The translations under genes were made by a program, and so were the position numbers. Below are positions 1 through 12,391 of a DNA stretch of 64,000 bases, piece after piece (within the stretch, counting starts at the first letter, position 1; each line of letters starts with the position of its first letter). The stretch is taken from assembly GCF_008831285.2 (NCBI RefSeq), contig NC_045140.1:413528-477527 (forward strand), written 5' to 3'. This stretch comes from Nymphaea colorata (Eukaryota > Streptophyta > Magnoliopsida > Nymphaeales > Nymphaeaceae). Under the pieces are notes generated by a model, which searched no databases, was not told the origin of the DNA, and was given only the letters and a program-made list of their open reading frames with translations.

Positions 1-2608
1 CTGTCATAGACCGAGTGACCATTTGATGTGTATGAGATGACGTACCTGTTATAGAACCAATAACCATTCTAGGCGAGTGTGTGAATGGTTGTTGAGTAAG
101 GGTGATGATGTCTTGGCTTCCCCTTGTGGATGGTTGATCTGGAACAACAGCCATATGTGGTACGTCAGATTGAGTTTGGATTGCTTCGGTGTGAGCCTCA
201 CTTGGTTGACCCTCTATATTGATTTCTGGAGGGATGACGATGCTTTCTGTATGAGAGTCACTTACTGTGGCTTGTCTTGGGTCTGTTGTATTGCACTCAC
301 TATGAAATTGTGATGCCCACTGTTGAAGATCAGCCTCTTGAAAAGAAATATCACTGGTGTTGCTGGAGCCTCTAGAATGCTCGTCAAAAATAACATGGCG
401 AGAAAATATCATTCGCCTTGATTTGGGATCTAGACATACATAGCCCTTGTGTCGACTCCCATATCCAATAAAAATGCATGGAGTTGTCTTTGGTTGAAAC
501 TTGTTGTCATTACTCGACGTCAATAGTGGATAGCACTGGGATCCAAACACTCGAAGAAAGCTATAATCGGGAACTTGATTACATAGCATTTGAAATGGTG
601 ATTTCCGATCTAGTTTGAGAGTAGGCAGCCGATTGATGATATAGATCGCAGTTCTAAAGGCTTCCACCCAAAACCAATGATGAAGTTGAGCATCATGAAG
701 CATACTTAATCCGGTTTCAACTACATGTCGATTTTTTCTTTCTACAATCCCGTTTTGTTCGGGTGTATAGGGGCATGAAAAACGGTGCATAATTCCTTGG
801 TTTTCCAACTCGTTTTCAAGAATTTTATTGTAAAATTTTCTGCCATTGTCTGATTGAACAGTTTTGATGGTAGTTCCCAACTGGTTTTCCACAAGAGTTT
901 CGAAATTGACGAAACACTGACATACGTCACTTTTATTTTTCAATGGAAACAACCATGTAAAGTGGGAATAGTTATCAACAATCAATAGAAAATACTTAAA
1001 ACCATCTTTGGACTCCACCGGGGCTGGTCCCCAAACATCTATGTGAAGGAGTTCAAGAGGTTTAGCAGCATGAAAAAATGACAAGGGAAACGGTAACTTA
1101 TGCGCCTTTCCAATTAGACAGTGTTCACACACCTTTTTCGGAATAGGGTTGCTTATTGAGATGTAACTGAGAGCATTAAGCAAAGATACTATGTTCCTAT
1201 TAGCATGTCTGAGTCGCCGATGCCATTCCTCATACGACCCTCGAACCTTCTTTATTTGTTGAGCCACACACGCCTTCTTGATATCATCACTAGATCTAGT
1301 CTTTACTTGAACTGGGTAAAGACCATTACTAGTTTTCGGTGCTCAAAGAAGTATTGCTCCTGTCTTGTGGTCCTTGATTACAAATTCAGACGGAGTAAAT
1401 TCAAAAATGCAATTGTTGTCAGATGTAAAATGACCCACAGAAATCAGATTGTGTGCTATCTTAGGAACATGCGAGCTATTTTTCAGCATAAAATCAGCCC
1501 CTTGAATATTAACTTGTAAGTCCCCTATGTGAGAAATAGGGAGGCACTTACCGTTTCCAACCATTACGGATTCGGAGCCTGAGTATGTTTGCTTGTTCTC
1601 CATATTTTCATCACTAGTGACAATATTGTTGGTTGCCCCTGTATCTGGATATCAGTATTCATCACATGATTCTTGTAACGTTAAGGCTGAAAATGCACGA
1701 GGATTAATATCCCAGCACGTCTTGGCTGTGTGACCCTTACGGCCACAATATTGGCACTCGATGATCTTCTTGGATGGTAGGGCGGCATGTTGATGGTTCA
1801 GCTGTGAGAGATTGTTTGGCTGAAAACCAGTCGTTTGATGATTATTGAATTGATTTTGGGGCAACTGAAAAGACTGGTTTCTACTATGGCCACCTCTTCC
1901 TTGATAATAGCCTCGACCGCGCCCACGTCCGTGGCCTCGAAAGGTATTGAAGGCTGTTATAGTAATTTGCTTTTCCATAGGTGACTCAACATCATGTTTC
2001 ATAAGTTAAAGACGTGTTTCTTGATTCAATAAAAGATCATAAAGCTCTGCAAAACTAGGCAATTTTGTTGAGGACGTGACTACAGAGGTGATCAAACTTT
2101 CATACTTTGATGGAAGTCCATTAAGTACAATTTGAACTAAGTGTTCATTTGGCATATGACAGCCAGCCACATCAAGAGAATCAACTAAAAAATTAATTTT
2201 TTGTAAGTAAGAGGTCATATCCGAGTTACCTTTCTTGATGAACATCAGTTCTTTCTTCAATAACATGACTCGTAGTGGAGACGGCGAGCCATAGGAATCT
2301 TCCAGTGCTGTCCAGGCTTCTCACGCTGAGCGAGTCCTGATTATTTGACCGAGGACGGCTTAGAAAACAGTGGCTTTGATCCAACTCAAAACCAATTGAT
2401 CTGATTTTCTCCATATGGCGAACTCAGGATTGAGTTCATCTTTGCCATCTCTCAGAATCGTTTCTGATGGAGCTTCACCAGATCCATCAACAAACTTCAT
2501 CAAATCTTGAGACATCATCACAGACTCAAGTTGACTCCTCCACAGCAAATAGTTATCTCTGTTTAGCTTCATAGAGATGAGACTTGCAATTGACGAGGAC
2601 GACGCCAT
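1..2608 (-). pseudogene. Ty1/copia retrotransposon polyprotein (gag-protease-integrase), decayed, runs off the left edge
   Basis: A single reading frame runs on the minus strand from an ATG at 2608 to base 1 with no frameshift. In order I read a gag domain (MNLNRDNYLLWRSQL-like start with MKLNRDNYLLWRSQLES), a glycine/arginine-rich stretch, a CCHC zinc knuckle (CQYCGRKGHTAKTCW, about 1730-1775), the protease motif DTGAT (about 1635-1650), the GAG-pre-integrase H-H-C-C region (ending CEHCLIGKAHKLPF), and the integrase core with its D, D and E residues (LHIDVWGP; VQSDNGRKF; TPEQNGIVERKN). The conserved CIFIGYGSRHKGYVCLDP block follows at about 400-480. Reverse transcriptase would lie left of the window. 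Five in-frame stops break the frame: 2360-2362 TAA, 2321-2323 TGA, 2006-2008 TAA, 1652-1654 TGA (in the place of the Trp before the protease motif) and 1343-1345 TGA. It is therefore a non-functional insertion. Family assignment is from the motifs and domain order. Confidence 0.95.
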
Positions 2609-2625
2609 GTGCTTAGTGGCAAGTG

Positions 2626-2637
2626 GCTCTGATACCA
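2626..2637 (-). other. Retrotransposon primer-binding site for initiator Met-tRNA
   Basis: In element orientation the bases read TGGTATCAGAGC, immediately after the LTR end. This is the standard plant copia primer-binding site complementary to the 3' end of initiator methionine tRNA. The gag ATG follows 18 bp further on. Confidence 0.93.
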
Positions 2638-2955
2638 TGAAAGAACAATCGACACAAGAGAGAGAGAGAGGAGATGATGAAAAATCAATAGGAACGAGAG
2701 AGAGAGAGAGGAGGTGAAGCACAATAGAATACCAAATCTCTTGCGATGTTATTTGCAAGAGTCTTTCTTCTCTTTATATAGTGCAACGTGTGGTCTAAGT
2801 ATGTTAATACAACAATGATACAACATTCATGAGGTTTGAATTCAAAAAATTTATTTCCTTAGTTGACTCGCTCCTCAATTTGACGATTCTTCTTGCCAAC
2901 TTTAGTGGATATCAATCTCCATTGATTTCTCCTTGACAACGAGGAAAATCTTTCA
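2638..2955 (-). repeat. 5' LTR of the copia element
   Basis: The segment abuts the primer-binding site and is bounded by a 7-bp inverted repeat: TGAAAGA at 2638-2644 and TCTTTCA at 2949-2955, so in element orientation it starts TG and ends CA as LTRs do. At 318 bp it is a normal size for copia. It contains GA-rich runs (about 2655-2715) in the transcribed part and a TATA box. The partner LTR lies outside the window, so neither LTR-LTR divergence nor the target-site duplication can be checked here. Confidence 0.85.
2771..2781 (-). promoter_or_regulatory. TATA box of the copia LTR promoter
   Basis: CTATATAAAGA on the minus strand inside the LTR, about 165 bp upstream of the gag ATG. Its place fits an LTR promoter with transcription starting about 30 bp downstream. 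Confidence 0.6.
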
Positions 2956-3109
2956 CACCATTAACCAAATGTGCTGCAAAAAAAAAAGGTCATTAATATG
3001 CAAGTAGCACATAGGGAGGCAGCTTCAGCCTTCACTTATGAAGCTTGAGATTAGCCTCTCGGTCACTTGAAAAAATAAATGCCTCTCGCTCACTTGAAAA
3101 AATAGATAG

Positions 3110-3660
3110 ATGATGCCAAGTGAATCTAAAATCACTATTCATGTATTTGATATACCTATGTATAGCTGAACGTTTCCAGTTTAATTGGTATACAATTTTT
3201 AAAGCTGGTTGGCCTTTTCGTACAGGGCCAGGGAGAGGATCCCTTGAGAGAAATCTTCACGTTGTTGAAGCCAAGAACGAAATTGAAGCAAATAAAATAT
3301 CATCAGCTCCCGAACGCGGTAATTGGTAGTAAACAACTGAAAATGACTGAAGGCGATCGCCTGAAAAGTTGTGCACACGATCGCATCGAAATCTTGCCTT
3401 TAGCTATTATGCGTTTTGAAAAGCAGAACAAAACGAAAAGATGCAGAACCTGTGTTCCTCTATCGCCAATTCTGACGCTGAGAGCAAAAAAAAAATCGAA
3501 GCTGTCCGTGCTGTAAAGTGCACAGGGCAGCACAGTGCTTCGAAAAGAACGAAGGAATTTTCCGCTTGACTGACAAGAGAACGGTCAATTTCTTTTTCCT
3601 TTCTTCTCTATTAGAAAAAGGAATCGTGCAATGGAAGTGAGATATTGGAAACAAGGGATG
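3110..3660 (+). repeat. Dispersed ~0.5-kb repeat, member 1 of 3
   Basis: The block around ATCGCCTGAAAAGT and GTGCTTCGAAAAGAACG recurs at 15,480-15,790 (shortened) and at 16,870-17,400. The third match is part of the larger segmental duplication, the second is not. Short open frames here are not conserved between the three members, so I do not call a gene. Confidence 0.7.
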
Positions 3661-3789
3661 CATGAGGTCGGAACAATAATTGGTGGCTCGGTTTCGAAGG
3701 TGGGGTAGTCAATAAGAAATAAAAAATATTTTTATTTTATTAAAAATATATATTTTATTATTAAAAATATATTTTATATTAAAAAATAT

Positions 3790-4170
3790 TTTTATTATAA
3801 TCAGGTCGGGTCAAACTGCGCCCGGGCTTGAGTTTTGGATATCGAGCTCAGGCCCAAGCTCAAATTTCAAGCATTGGGTCGGCTCGTGCCAGACTCTTAT
3901 GGGGTGGGCCAGGCGGATGCCCAAGTTTAACTGAGTTAGCTATGAGATACCCAGAGCTTGGGCTTGAACCTTAAATTTGGGTGTTTGGTGCCCGAATCGA
4001 TATGATAACTTATTTAAAATATTTTTTACTATATATATTTGTATTATAATTAATTTTAATTATATATTATATTGTATCTTTATATATTATATTATATTTT
4101 ATTATGATCGAGCCAAGCTGGATCAGCTTGGGGGTCATCGACCGGACAAAGGCTATGGAGATGAGCGGCA
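3790..4170. repeat. GGGC/CCCAAGC-motif repeat element (degenerate)
   Basis: A GC-richer stretch in AT-rich DNA made of variations on GGGCTTGGG, CCCAAGC and GGGTCGG, split by an AT-rich stretch at 4000-4105. Similar motif-repeat segments are common in plant genomes. The ends are unclear. Confidence 0.5.
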
Positions 4171-5887
4171 TGCCCAAACCAAAACCTACTCAGGCTCTAT
4201 ATTAAATGGTGCACTAATAATGCCATCAATTCCTCCCAAAAAATAAGAATCATACTATCACTAAATAATTTCATGACTACAATAATGATGCATCGTTCTC
4301 GTCCCATCAGTTAAGAACTTGCCCCTGCAGTTTAGCTTTGAGTAAGAAAGCAGCCATGCATGAGGAAAAAAGGATGTAAAGAGACTTTGACAATTTTGAA
4401 TGGCTTTTTTGGAGTTAAATATTTTGTTTACTTAAAAAAAAAGAACTCTTTATGCACGCCAATATGAACAGAATGATTAGGAACGAAACTCTCACACTTT
4501 CTTAACACACCAAGAAAATAGAAATCATAAGAAAAAAGAGAAAAAACACACAGATTTTTTTTTTGTTCAGAGAACGTTTTTCTATGTCTATAGCTGCCAT
4601 ACAGAACACTTTCCACTTTCACATAAAATTACAGAGTAGAAGCCAACAACCTTATAAACATGGTATTAAAATTAAATCCGTAAAGAAAAAATTAGGGAAG
4701 ACTATCAAGTATGGATCAAGCTCCATATTCTAACAAAAATATGCTGGGGTCGGCTGAACACATATATATAAATGGAATACAAAGTTGACAAATCTATACC
4801 TAGGATTCAGATGAGTTGAAGACTAGGTCATTGGGTTGAAGAGTTAACTTGGTGACTCTCCTGGATTATATCATCAATTTTTATAGTGCATTTTCTATAA
4901 ATAGATGAAAACTGTAAATCTGTCGAGCCTTATTTTTAATTTTTTTTCATCAACTGAAAACTAAATAACATTTAATATGAGTATGCGATGTATGTTTACT
5001 ATTGTGATATTTCACAATTTAAAAAATAACAAGTTTTAGTATCCAGCAACACAGACAAAAAAGAACGTGCAATTAGTTGATTATCCCAACTGACTCTACA
5101 ACCTTGACTCGTGACCCTAAATCGATGATCCTAACCGGTTCGGGCTACTAGGGACTCGGATTTATGAGGTTACCAACTGTGATTCAATATGTAGCCAAGA
5201 GATTCGATCCTATGGATGATTTAAGAGCGTTACATGCCAACCTTAATTTTTTTTTTTTCAAAATATTGAAGTATTTTCAGTTTAGAATTATGCTTTATAT
5301 AATTTTTGCATTTATTTTTTTTTTAGAAAAAGTAATAGGCAAGCACCCGATTCGGTCACAAACTGATTTTACAAACACCGGCTAAGGCACAACAGTGGCA
5401 AAGCAGGAAACTAGAAAGAAAAAAAATAAAAACAAGGTCAGGCCGTTGGTTGTAAACATTTTTTTATCGATGTTAAACGAAACTTATGCTCGTATTCTAG
5501 AACACGAGCAACTCCTGCGACCAAATTATTCCCACTTCAGATGCTTTTAACAGTTTTTAAAAACTTTACAAAAAACGTAGCAAGACATAAAAATCAGGTA
5601 CCAAAGGAAAGGTCGTACAAACATGCAAATTTCTTGATTCACGTATGCTTGTTCTTAGGATCGAAATAATCAAATTTTGTTTGTTTTCCCAAAAATAGTG
5701 AATTTTGGAATAAATTAAATTTTAATAGGTAAGTTTTATTTAAAAAAAAAGAAACTTCTCAATATAATAAGGGGTGTTGGTTGATCTCAGACAAGAAATA
5801 CACTCCCTATACACATCCACACACAAACAGACTCCATCAATATAAGGTTTTAGCCACTTACTGAGGATATGGGATCGTTCTTTTGGG

Positions 5888-5903
5888 GCGGCCGGCCGGC
5901 CGC
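5888..5903. other. 16-bp perfect GC palindrome
   Basis: GCGGCCGGCCGGCCGC is its own reverse complement and stands alone in a very AT-rich region. It has no counterpart in duplication copy B (near 18,200). No function is assigned. Confidence 0.9.
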
Positions 5904-6479
5904 GGTATTTTCACCTCCTACATGCACAAACACACACACACACAAACCAACTTCAGATCAATATAAGGTTATTTAATCTTCTAATAACAGTCTTTCCTAA
6001 AATTTTCATACATATAAAAGGATCTGCACTTGAATCCATGGCATTGCGGCCTTTTACAATATCATCACAAGTGAACTAACCATGGACACGAACAATGTTA
6101 GAGACTTTAGATCATCAGCTATATTATGTGCGAATATATTCGCCTTCCCTAAGATTTCATGTGAAGAAGGATATCTGGTCCCTGCGCCAGCATGGGCGAT
6201 TCCTGCTCCAGATGACACTCGTTTTCCTTATCGCCGTAACTTTCAACTTTCCTAGAGGGCCTACTGTTCTTTCTCGGCGTTATATTTTAGCTTTTCCAAA
6301 AGACCCTATTCTTCATTCTAGCAGTACTGAGTTCATAACTTTTAAAAGCGCCTTGTGACAGTTCCTTGTCAGCATTACCCAACCCAAAAAGTCCATCAGT
6401 GCCAATATAATAGTGTCATGAAAAGTTTGATACTCAAAAAAGAAAAGTCAACATTAACATCATATGCCTTCAACAAGCA

Positions 6480-6670
6480 TAGTGCAATCAGCCGGACAGA
6501 GGCTAATATTCAAAGGGTTCAAAATTCAAATTTGTGGTCATTGTGACACTTGAATGTGTTACTCATTTGGGTTACAAATGGTGGCAAACACAACATTTGA
6601 GTTGAATGATGTATTATATGTCTAACCAAGTCTCAAAGCAAGACATAACTTTAGAAACATAAGAATAATG
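6480..6670 (+). repeat. Single diverged copy of the ~180-bp unit amplified at 19.1-20.0 kb
   Basis: The anatomy matches the array units: a GTTC/GTTTGAA-type start, TTTGTGGTCA, TGTGTTACTCAT, a GGCAAACAC block and ...AAGTCTCAAAGC near the end. It sits at the syntenic place in duplication copy A. Confidence 0.7.
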
Positions 6671-7669
6671 GTATAGCTGTGGAAGTTGCTAGATGTAACT
6701 CTCCCTAAATAAACATTAAAATATATTAACTTCTGTTCTTGTCCCTTATGTGATTCATTTCAACCATTCTTTAATTGTTTCATATTGAGTGGCAGGAACC
6801 ACGAAGAAGGAGGGTACAGACCCCCTCATTTTTTAAAAAACTCTATAACATACATACAAGTACACAAACATGTACGCACATGGGTGCATGTAGAAACACA
6901 CACATAAGAAAAAACCAATATAGTTACTGGACCTCCATATACTATACTTTATGAGAATCATATAATCTATCAGTTCTAAGGAGATCAAATGGTGAAATTG
7001 AGTTGAAAATAGAGAATCAAAATTATTTTTAGGAGACCAAAATACCCTTCAATCAAGGTAAGGACTCTCTTATAAGGAAACTCATTTGTCTTTTCTTTTT
7101 CTTAAATTTCATCCCACTTTTGTCACACACAAATCATATTCCTTTAACAAAGACCTATCACCTTTATTTAAAAGAGTTTGAATCCCTTGAAACAAACGTT
7201 TGTTTTTTTTATCTTGTGGATTTATTCGTGTGTATTTGGATGGAAAATCCTCTACCTTCTCACAACATAATGCATCCGGCATTGTGTTTAATCATTTACA
7301 CTTGATGCATAATGCATCGAGTGGTTGTAATTAGATAGTATATATATATATACACATATTCTTTCTATTAAAATTTTTGCCAAGATATCCATGCTCAAAA
7401 TTGTTATATTACTGTCACTATGTTGTACTTATTTTAATTTTTTTACTTTTTAAGTGTTGGATATATAATAAAGATGCGATTTGATGGAGATTTGAGGCTT
7501 GAGATATTTTCTTGTGAAACCGCTGTGGAGTTGACAGGGAATCTAATCTTTGGCCAAGACAACTGACTGCTACCTTGAAGGGACAAGATTCCAACTGATA
7601 TAAATGATGTGCATGTTTGTTAAGAACAACTTTATGTTTTTTAACACCTGCTTTTTGTATGCATGCGCT

Positions 7670-7718
7670 CAACACCTGCTTTATGGATGATATATTTTAA
7701 GGAGCATGTGTTGTTTAA

Positions 7719-7769
<51 letters not shown>

Positions 7770-7851
7770 ATATATCTATATATATATATATATATATATA
7801 TCCAACACCTGCTTTATGGATGATATATTTTAAGGAGCATGTGTTGTTTAA

Positions 7852-7904
<53 letters not shown>

Positions 7905-7905
7905 C
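7670..7905 (+). repeat. Tandem 133-bp duplication with long (TA)n tails
   Basis: A block starting CAACACCTGCTTTATGG occurs at 7670 and again at 7803, and each copy runs into a long TA tract (about 7721-7800 and 7855-7901). The second tail accounts for a run of Ile-Tyr codons in a short open frame, which I do not regard as a gene. Confidence 0.9.
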
Positions 7906-8799
7906 AAATGCTTCTAATGAATCCATATGACAACATGAAAGACCAGCCAAACGTGAGAACTAAAGACGATTCATACAAAGGAAAATTATTAAAACTATTT
8001 AAGAGGATATTAACTACGCCCAAGCAATTAAACAGTGAGTTGAGTATCTCCAAGGACATGAGAAAAGGAAGGTGCAAGCCTAGATATTTAAAAGGGAGAC
8101 AAGATGGAAGAAAGAAGAACTTGAGGAGTAGTTTCAGGGTTTGTCTATCCCAATTGTTGGGGCTAGTTTTTTGTGAGATAATGTAGTACAAAACTTGGAT
8201 TGACATATTCTTGAGAGGGTTGGTGTAATAGTCAGATGGGGGCTAGTAGGTAGGTAGTTTCTGTTTTGAACTCTTGTAGCATCAACCTTCTATGCAGCAA
8301 AAGGGGGCTACCTATATGCAAATTGAAATATGATAGAAGCAATATTCTGTAACACTAAAAGCAGTCCAAGACCTGAGTATGATGAAAGAGAAGTGGCTTC
8401 AGCGTTCACTTGGGTGGCAGGATTAGGCTCATGTTCACCTAGAATGACTTATAGATGAAGTTATGCTTGCTCATTTTAGATTATGATAGAGGCAACTAAA
8501 GGGTTATTTGGCAACAACAACAACATATTATTATCTCATGTATATGCACCAAATTATACTCCAATGCTTTAAAAAAGGTTCATGGACTACCTAGGCAGTA
8601 TCCCAGTTACAAAGCACCTCCTCAAGCACTTTCTCTTTCTCGTGAAAATAAATTCTTTTCAATCTTATAACAAATTGAACTCATTCTTTTTCCTGCAGCG
8701 TGAAGGTTTGAAGCCAAGGGGGAACTGCATTAGCCGCATTAGCCAGTGGTGGAGCCGTGGCTAAGGGGCTTTGAAGTCTTACAAGTCTGACGGAGTCAT

Positions 8800-9000
8800 C
8801 GCAACAACGTTATTTTTGTTTCACTTTTTCACTGAAACTTTTGATAGGCTGGTGTGAAGGGCGAAGAATCTTCACCACTTGCCATGACATCACAAACAAA
8901 CTGATAACGTCATTTTTGTTTCACTTTTCCACTGAAACTTTTGATAGGCTGGTGTGAAGGGCCAAGAATCTTGGCCACTTGCCATGGCATCACAAAATGA
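8800..9000 (+). repeat. Tandem ~101-bp duplication
   Basis: The block GAAACTTTTGATAGGCTGG...CTTGCCATGRCATCACAAA is present twice, at about 8801-8903 and 8904-9000. Duplication copy B has it once (about 22,850-22,970), so this doubling came after the segmental duplication. Confidence 0.85.
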
Positions 9001-9164
9001 TAAGAATTCTAGTTGTGGATGCTAGAATTTGGACATCACTGTTATATCTTGGAGAAAAAACAAGCTAACAATTGGGAAAAAACAGGCCTGACATGTCCAC
9101 ATGAACAATCACCATCGCCGTCATCGTCTTCAGCAGGAGTCAGTATAATGATATCCACTTATCC

Positions 9165-9190
9165 AGAACCCACGTGATACCAACCAATGA
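9165..9190. promoter_or_regulatory. G-box plus CCAAT pair conserved in both duplicate copies
   Basis: CACGTG at 9171-9176 and CCAAT at 9184-9188. The same pair with the same 7-bp spacing is at 23,142-23,147 and 23,155-23,159. The surrounding 450 bp is the best-conserved block of the duplication. The motifs are seen directly; a regulatory role is inference, and no coding exon is recognisable beside them. Confidence 0.35.
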
Positions 9191-9499
9191 GAGGCTACAT
9201 ATGTGCAAAGCCCAACGTGAACCCACCTGAATGCATGATGTACAGGTTATCGAACACATGTAAGAATATGGTTTTTCTTGACGCTGACTCTCCATGCATG
9301 ACATGACAATACAAGGCAACAGACAAAAACATCTAAAATTGAAATCGAACTACTAATGCTCAATCATCTGACCCCTTAACTATTTCTACTAATGATCAAT
9401 CTCCATGAAAATGAAAGGGGAAATTCAAAGGTATTAAATAAAAGAAACACCTACATCTACTAGTAATTTCATATCGGAAAGGATAGTTTAAGAACTGGT

Positions 9500-12300
9500 A
9501 CAAGATATCAATGTGAAAATATTCCCTCTTTTTATTGAGAAAACAATAAAACATCTAATGGTTATTTTATCTAAAAAGTTACAAATGAAAAAGTTCCATC
9601 ATAATCAATGTCATACTTTTGGGTGCCTTTTGTGAGTAATCGTGTTCTATATTTTGATGAAGGTAGGTCTTGTATTCTTCATGCTCTAGTTCTATTCAAA
9701 TTCTTGTCTTAAGTAAGAGTTAGCTAGGTAATCAAAAGGTTTCATATGAAGCAACCTACTAGGGTCTTCCTAATCATATCTGATCTTTGAGGTGGTTCAC
9801 TATGAAAAATTTGGCTAGGTTCAGTTTATCGAGAATTTCTACCAAGGGTACTTTGAGGGACATTTATAATCCTATCAGTATAGACCATAGGTTTTTGTGA
9901 TGTTCCCTTTAAGGTAGATCATTTAATGATTCGAAAAAAAAAAATTATCGTGGTAAATTTACCACATTAAATTCTTCCTTGCAATCAAACAGAGCCTTAA
10001 TGATTCTTGATGATTCGAGAGAAAAGTCATATCTATTTTCTTGCTCTTCTACATATTAATCGTCACAATAACTATTTGTAAATGATAAATGACGAAACAA
10101 ACAAGAAAAAATAATTGATGTCATCATGAGGTGCTCATTTTTCAAACCTATTTTCATTTCCTAGGTGAGTTACATTTTTAGATGCATGTCCTTTTATCAT
10201 TCTTAGCATTATAACATCCGACCTACCCTTTTCCGGGTTTCAGAAAAGTCGAAAACCAAGACAAACACAATCAAATAGCTTTCTAGAATGCTCTAAAATG
10301 CATGACGTGACATGTATTAGTGAGGCCATAAGCACATGACATCACTTAAAAAAGCGTAAACTTATTTTTTCTTAAATTTAGAGAATATGAAAAAATAGAA
10401 AAGAATCCAAAAATACGAGAAATAAGAAAAATCAAGAAAAATGCCATTCCTATGAAAAAACGAAAACCTATTATTTATAAACATAAAAAAGTAATGAATT
10501 AGCAGTTCTCGATTTCTGATCCAAGATGGCATGATCCATTAGTTTAATATAAAACTTTAGAGTTTAGACATCAGGCAACAAACAAACTTGTGAAGTGTAA
10601 AATTATAGAGTTTAGACATCAGGCAACAAACTTGTTAAGTATAAAATACGGAGCCACAAAAGACATAAGCATTAGCGACGGCCACAAAATGTTGATGAAA
10701 CTAAAGCACACCTGTAATGGTTTTATCGACATTTTTTGTTTTTGTTGATGGAAAAGGTGTTGGCAAAAATCATGAGCGACACACTAAACAGGTGCGTCCC
10801 TGTAGGGCATCACAGGCGCGGCCGAGACGTAGGTAAATATTAACTATTAGTCTATTATGGACAATAGCTTCACCACTGGACGTCGATGAAAATGCTTATT
10901 ACCGAGATTTGTCTCCAAACATTAGTAAAAGTCACCTTTCTCCGACAGTAGATTTTCCACGCGTCGCTGAGACCATCCTTTTTTTGTAATCTATGGTTCA
11001 TCTTCTCCCTTGTCATCCTCTTCTTATGATGGTAATTAATTCTTCATCTTCCTCTGGCTATACAGCAGCAAGTTCTTCTTCAATCCATGTATCCGACTCA
11101 TCAAAGTGCTCCAAGCTTGTGGGATTAATTTGTTTTCTAGCTTTCCTGTTGATGTTTTCTCCAGCTCCCTAAGCAAGTAGCAAAATAATCAACACATATG
11201 AAATAATTATATAATATATATTTGTATATTAACTTATAACTGTATATTAGTTTATTGCTCGTCTCTCAAATACGTATTAATTAAACATAAACAATGTCAT
11301 GATATCTTTTTTATTTGAATATATTCCTCTCCTTGATGTGGAACTGTTCAAAAGCATCCGAACTCCTTTTGCATTTGCTTGCATGGCATGTCTGATTGAA
11401 AATTTTAATTGCATTAAGCAGTTCTCCAATATTTGCATATGAACAGAAAAATATGAGAAAACTAGAAATAGGAAAATAATTATAAGGGTGAAAGACTAAA
11501 CAAAAAATTTCATTAGAATATACCTGGATTCACTGTTGTCATGTTTCAGATGATCGTGTCTGTTTGTTGTCATGTTACCTTGGCCATTATCATATATTTC
11601 CATCTCACTATAAATGATATCTTGCATGTCAACTTTGAACCATAGTCTCGCAAAACATGTTTTTTTTTTTGTAAGAAATACATTAAAACTCAAAAAATAA
11701 GTCAGCCGAATAGAGCAGCAAAAAAACGCCAATACAAAAAAAAAACGCGTTTACATGGTTTTTTTTTCCTTTTGTTCATGTTAGGCGTTTTTTTTTATGT
11801 TTTTTTAATATGAAACTGCATGTTTCCATTTTCTAGTTTTTACTTGTTGCTTATCTACTTATTTTGATGCTGCATTTTTAATATTTTAATTTTTTTAAAA
11901 AAATTCCCGCATTTTCCCCCTTTTTCTCAAGTTTGTCAGAAAAACCTCACTGTTTAAAACGCTAAGACGATGTTTGTCACTTTGAACTTTGAAGATTAGC
12001 GTCTCAGCACTGTCTAGTAGCCGTGTATTCACTTTATTCATTTTGGACGTGGCCGAATCCATCTGTGCAAGACATGGTGGCCACAATGAAGTCACCAGTC
12101 TGCCTCTTTACAATCTCCTAGATATGCTTACACAATCTTATTCCCTAGAGTTTTATCCATGGCTTCATATGTACCAATAACAAGTCTATCTTTGCTGCCA
12201 ACCAATATCAGAACTTTCACCAAGGAGATGTTGATTTCAACGCTGATTTCAGTAGCTTGACTTCACACCTGATTCCCATAATAGGACATGACATCCACAA
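9500..12300. other. Intergenic, no gene recognised
   Basis: AT-rich DNA with scattered short open frames and no protein similarity that I recognise. It holds a ~59-bp tandem duplication at about 10,545-10,640 (GAGTTTAGACATCAGGCAAC twice) and a slightly GC-richer patch at 10,780-10,960. Confidence 0.6.
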
Positions 12301-12301
12301 C

Positions 12302-12302
12302 T

Positions 12303-12388
<86 letters not shown>
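12302..12388. repeat. (TC)n(TA)n microsatellite
   Basis: A TC run (12,303-12,332) leads directly into a TA run ending at 12,388. It lies upstream of the transporter pseudogene. Confidence 0.95.

Positions 12389-12391
<3 letters not shown>

Larger units (their letters stand above)
3110..9500. repeat. Segmental duplication, copy A (partner at about 16,870-23,500)
   Basis: Many blocks align in the same order and orientation with 16.9-23.5 kb, separated by indels. Pairs seen by eye: 3120 with 16,873; 3170-3260 with 16,936-17,030; 5655-5790 with 18,005-18,130; 6000-6085 with 18,620-18,715; 6200-6310 with 18,920-19,010; 6730-7150 with 20,065-20,450; 8340-8480 with 22,200-22,340; 8690-8770 with 22,755-22,810; 9005-9480 with 22,985-23,490. 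No coding sequence is recognisable in either copy. Identity is high in the last block and much lower elsewhere. Confidence 0.85.

Noticed and set aside
742-930. Minus-strand 62-codon frame in the copia region
   Set aside because: It is out of frame with the integrase, which reads through the same bases with its conserved motifs.
7839-8186. 115-codon frame beginning with a long Ile-Tyr run
   Set aside because: The start is made by the (TA)n microsatellite and the rest is not conserved in duplication copy B.
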